Shown here in pieces: positions 36,645 through 37,194 of a stretch of DNA of 37,194 bases. This stretch comes from Bacteroidia bacterium. GTDB lineage: Bacteria; Bacteroidota; Bacteroidia; Chitinophagales; UBA2359. The stretch is from contig JAUHXA010000065.1 of the NCBI GenBank assembly GCA_030427245.1, positions 1-37,194 on the forward strand, read 5' to 3'. The first letter of the stretch is position 1; each line of letters opens with the position of its first letter. The notes beneath the pieces were generated by a model. It had not been told where the DNA came from. It saw nothing but the letters and a program-made list of their open reading frames with translations, and made no database searches. The position numbers and the translations under genes were made by a program.

Positions 36645-36982
36645 CAATTGGTAGATATGTTCAAAAGGCAATCAAGGAGCATAAGCAATTGAACAAACAA
36701 AATGGGGTGATTCTGGATAATGTTCATTATGCTCTTGCTATGGGAGTAAGTGTGTCTAATATGGCGGCTTTGTATAAAAAAGACTCTATGGAAACGAAGT
36801 ATTTGGTAGGGTTGGGTAAGTTCATAAACAAAGATTTGTTTTCTTTTTTTACGGATGATTCGCTATTGAAACAGCGTAACAGACAAATGAGAGAAACGAT
36901 AGGGCAGCTCCAAGGCTATATAGAGGAATTAGAGTCGTATAACGAAGAACTTTTAAGTAAGGTGAAAGAGAGTGAATTGTAG
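36641..36982 (+). CDS. 113-aa paralogue of the upstream regulator
   Basis: It overlaps the previous gene by 4 nt (ATGA) and has the same plan: an N-terminal helical domain (NVHYALAMGVSVSNMAALYK, a weak HTH), a DLFSFFTDDSLL segment like the upstream FVHFLEF, and a C-terminal coiled coil (IGQLQGYIEELESYNEELLS). The HTH is less canonical, so it may form heterodimers and modulate its partner. It is the last gene before the right end. In a circular or tandem form the integrase follows in the same direction. Confidence 0.7.
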   Translation: MTIGRYVQKAIKEHKQLNKQNGVILDNVHYALAMGVSVSNMAALYKKDSMETKYLVGLGKFINKDLFSFFTDDSLLKQRNRQMRETIGQLQGYIEELESYNEELLSKVKESEL

Positions 36983-36998
36983 TTGGTCTGGTTTGTGG

Positions 36999-37025
36999 GT
37001 ACGGTGTGATTGAGTAGGGTACGGT
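36999..37025 (-). promoter_or_regulatory. Putative integrase arm-binding sites, right
   Basis: GTACGGT occurs at 36999-37005 and 37019-37025, 20 bp apart, both inside GGGTACGGT. These are inverted relative to the two ACCGTAC copies at 245-274. The 36983-37067 stretch has no gene. Confidence 0.5.
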
Positions 37026-37067
37026 CTTGGTGTTGTATTGTAGGTAGTTATAAAGGGGTGTGGTGTC

Positions 37068-37194
37068 TCTCTCTCTCGCCACTTTTATTATAACTTATTA
37101 ATAGTCAATAGACGAACCGTACTTATATAAATATTTGTACCGTACTCCATAGCCAAAATACAGAGCTATGGACAAAAAAAAATATTCTCTATTA
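37068..37194 (+). repeat. Right-end copy of the 127-bp direct repeat
   Basis: It is identical to 197-323: tRNA 3' end sequence TCTCTCTCTCGCCA, the integrase leader with both ACCGTAC sites, the start-codon hairpin and the first 27 nt of the integrase gene. It is not a simple attR followed by chromosome; the sequence continues into a second integrase start and is cut by the window end. Confidence 0.9.

Overview
The window looks like an AT-rich Bacteroidota chromosome fragment. It has TAnnTTTG-type -7 boxes, few Shine-Dalgarno sites, a Bacteroidota-style integrase with a YSWKHT motif, and SprB-like repeats. It carries one integrated element of about 36.9 kb at the 3' end of a tRNA-Met(CAU) gene. 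A tyrosine integrase lies just inside the left end and a regulatory switch at the right end. A perfect 127-bp direct repeat (197-323 = 37068-37194) bounds the element. It runs from the tRNA 3' end into the integrase gene, so the right end joins back to the element's own left end. That implies a circular or tandem form, or an assembly-graph overlap recording one.

Layout. 1-323: tRNA and attL. 297-1942: integrase and a lipoprotein. 2.0-6.8 kb: small accessory genes, a membrane/coiled-coil protein and an antirepressor-like protein. 6.9-7.2 kb: small-RNA and operator region. 7.2-27.4 kb: long minus-strand block of probable virion and lysis genes (membrane proteins, lytic transglycosylase, metzincin-like protease, LamG and SprB-like surface proteins, two capsid candidates, transglutaminase-like protein, lysine-rich peptide). 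27.6-28.9 kb: small HTH protein, a small RNA candidate and an iteron-type origin. 29-32.7 kb: TOPRIM primase-helicase and a Topo mini-A-like protein. 32.8-36.0 kb: accessory genes including an HNH-like protein. 36.0-37.0 kb: divergent regulators. I recognise no large terminase, portal, HK97 capsid, tail or FtsK/HerA packaging ATPase, so this may be a tailless, perhaps membrane-containing provirus.

The most striking content is a dispersed regulatory cassette present five times (about 2.0, 6.0, 12.7, 24.1 and 33.5 kb). Each copy has two 18-bp operators (AGTTCTA-N4-TrrnACy type) exactly 21 bp apart, a TATCTTTG -7 box exactly 10 bp further on, a leader of about 160 nt, and a gene for a 61-68 aa protein of one paralogous family. 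Each leader contains an intrinsic terminator whose stem encloses a segment (a'). That segment is complementary both to the RNA 5' end (a) and to the first codons of the following gene (a''). The three segments differ between copies but stay complementary. The same logic appears upstream of the 472-aa membrane protein and, less completely, upstream of a virion-block gene. The same operator pair and spacing precede the regulator gene at the right end. I infer one regulator circuit plus copy-specific RNA control, comparable in logic to phage P4 immunity RNA but multiplied across the genome.
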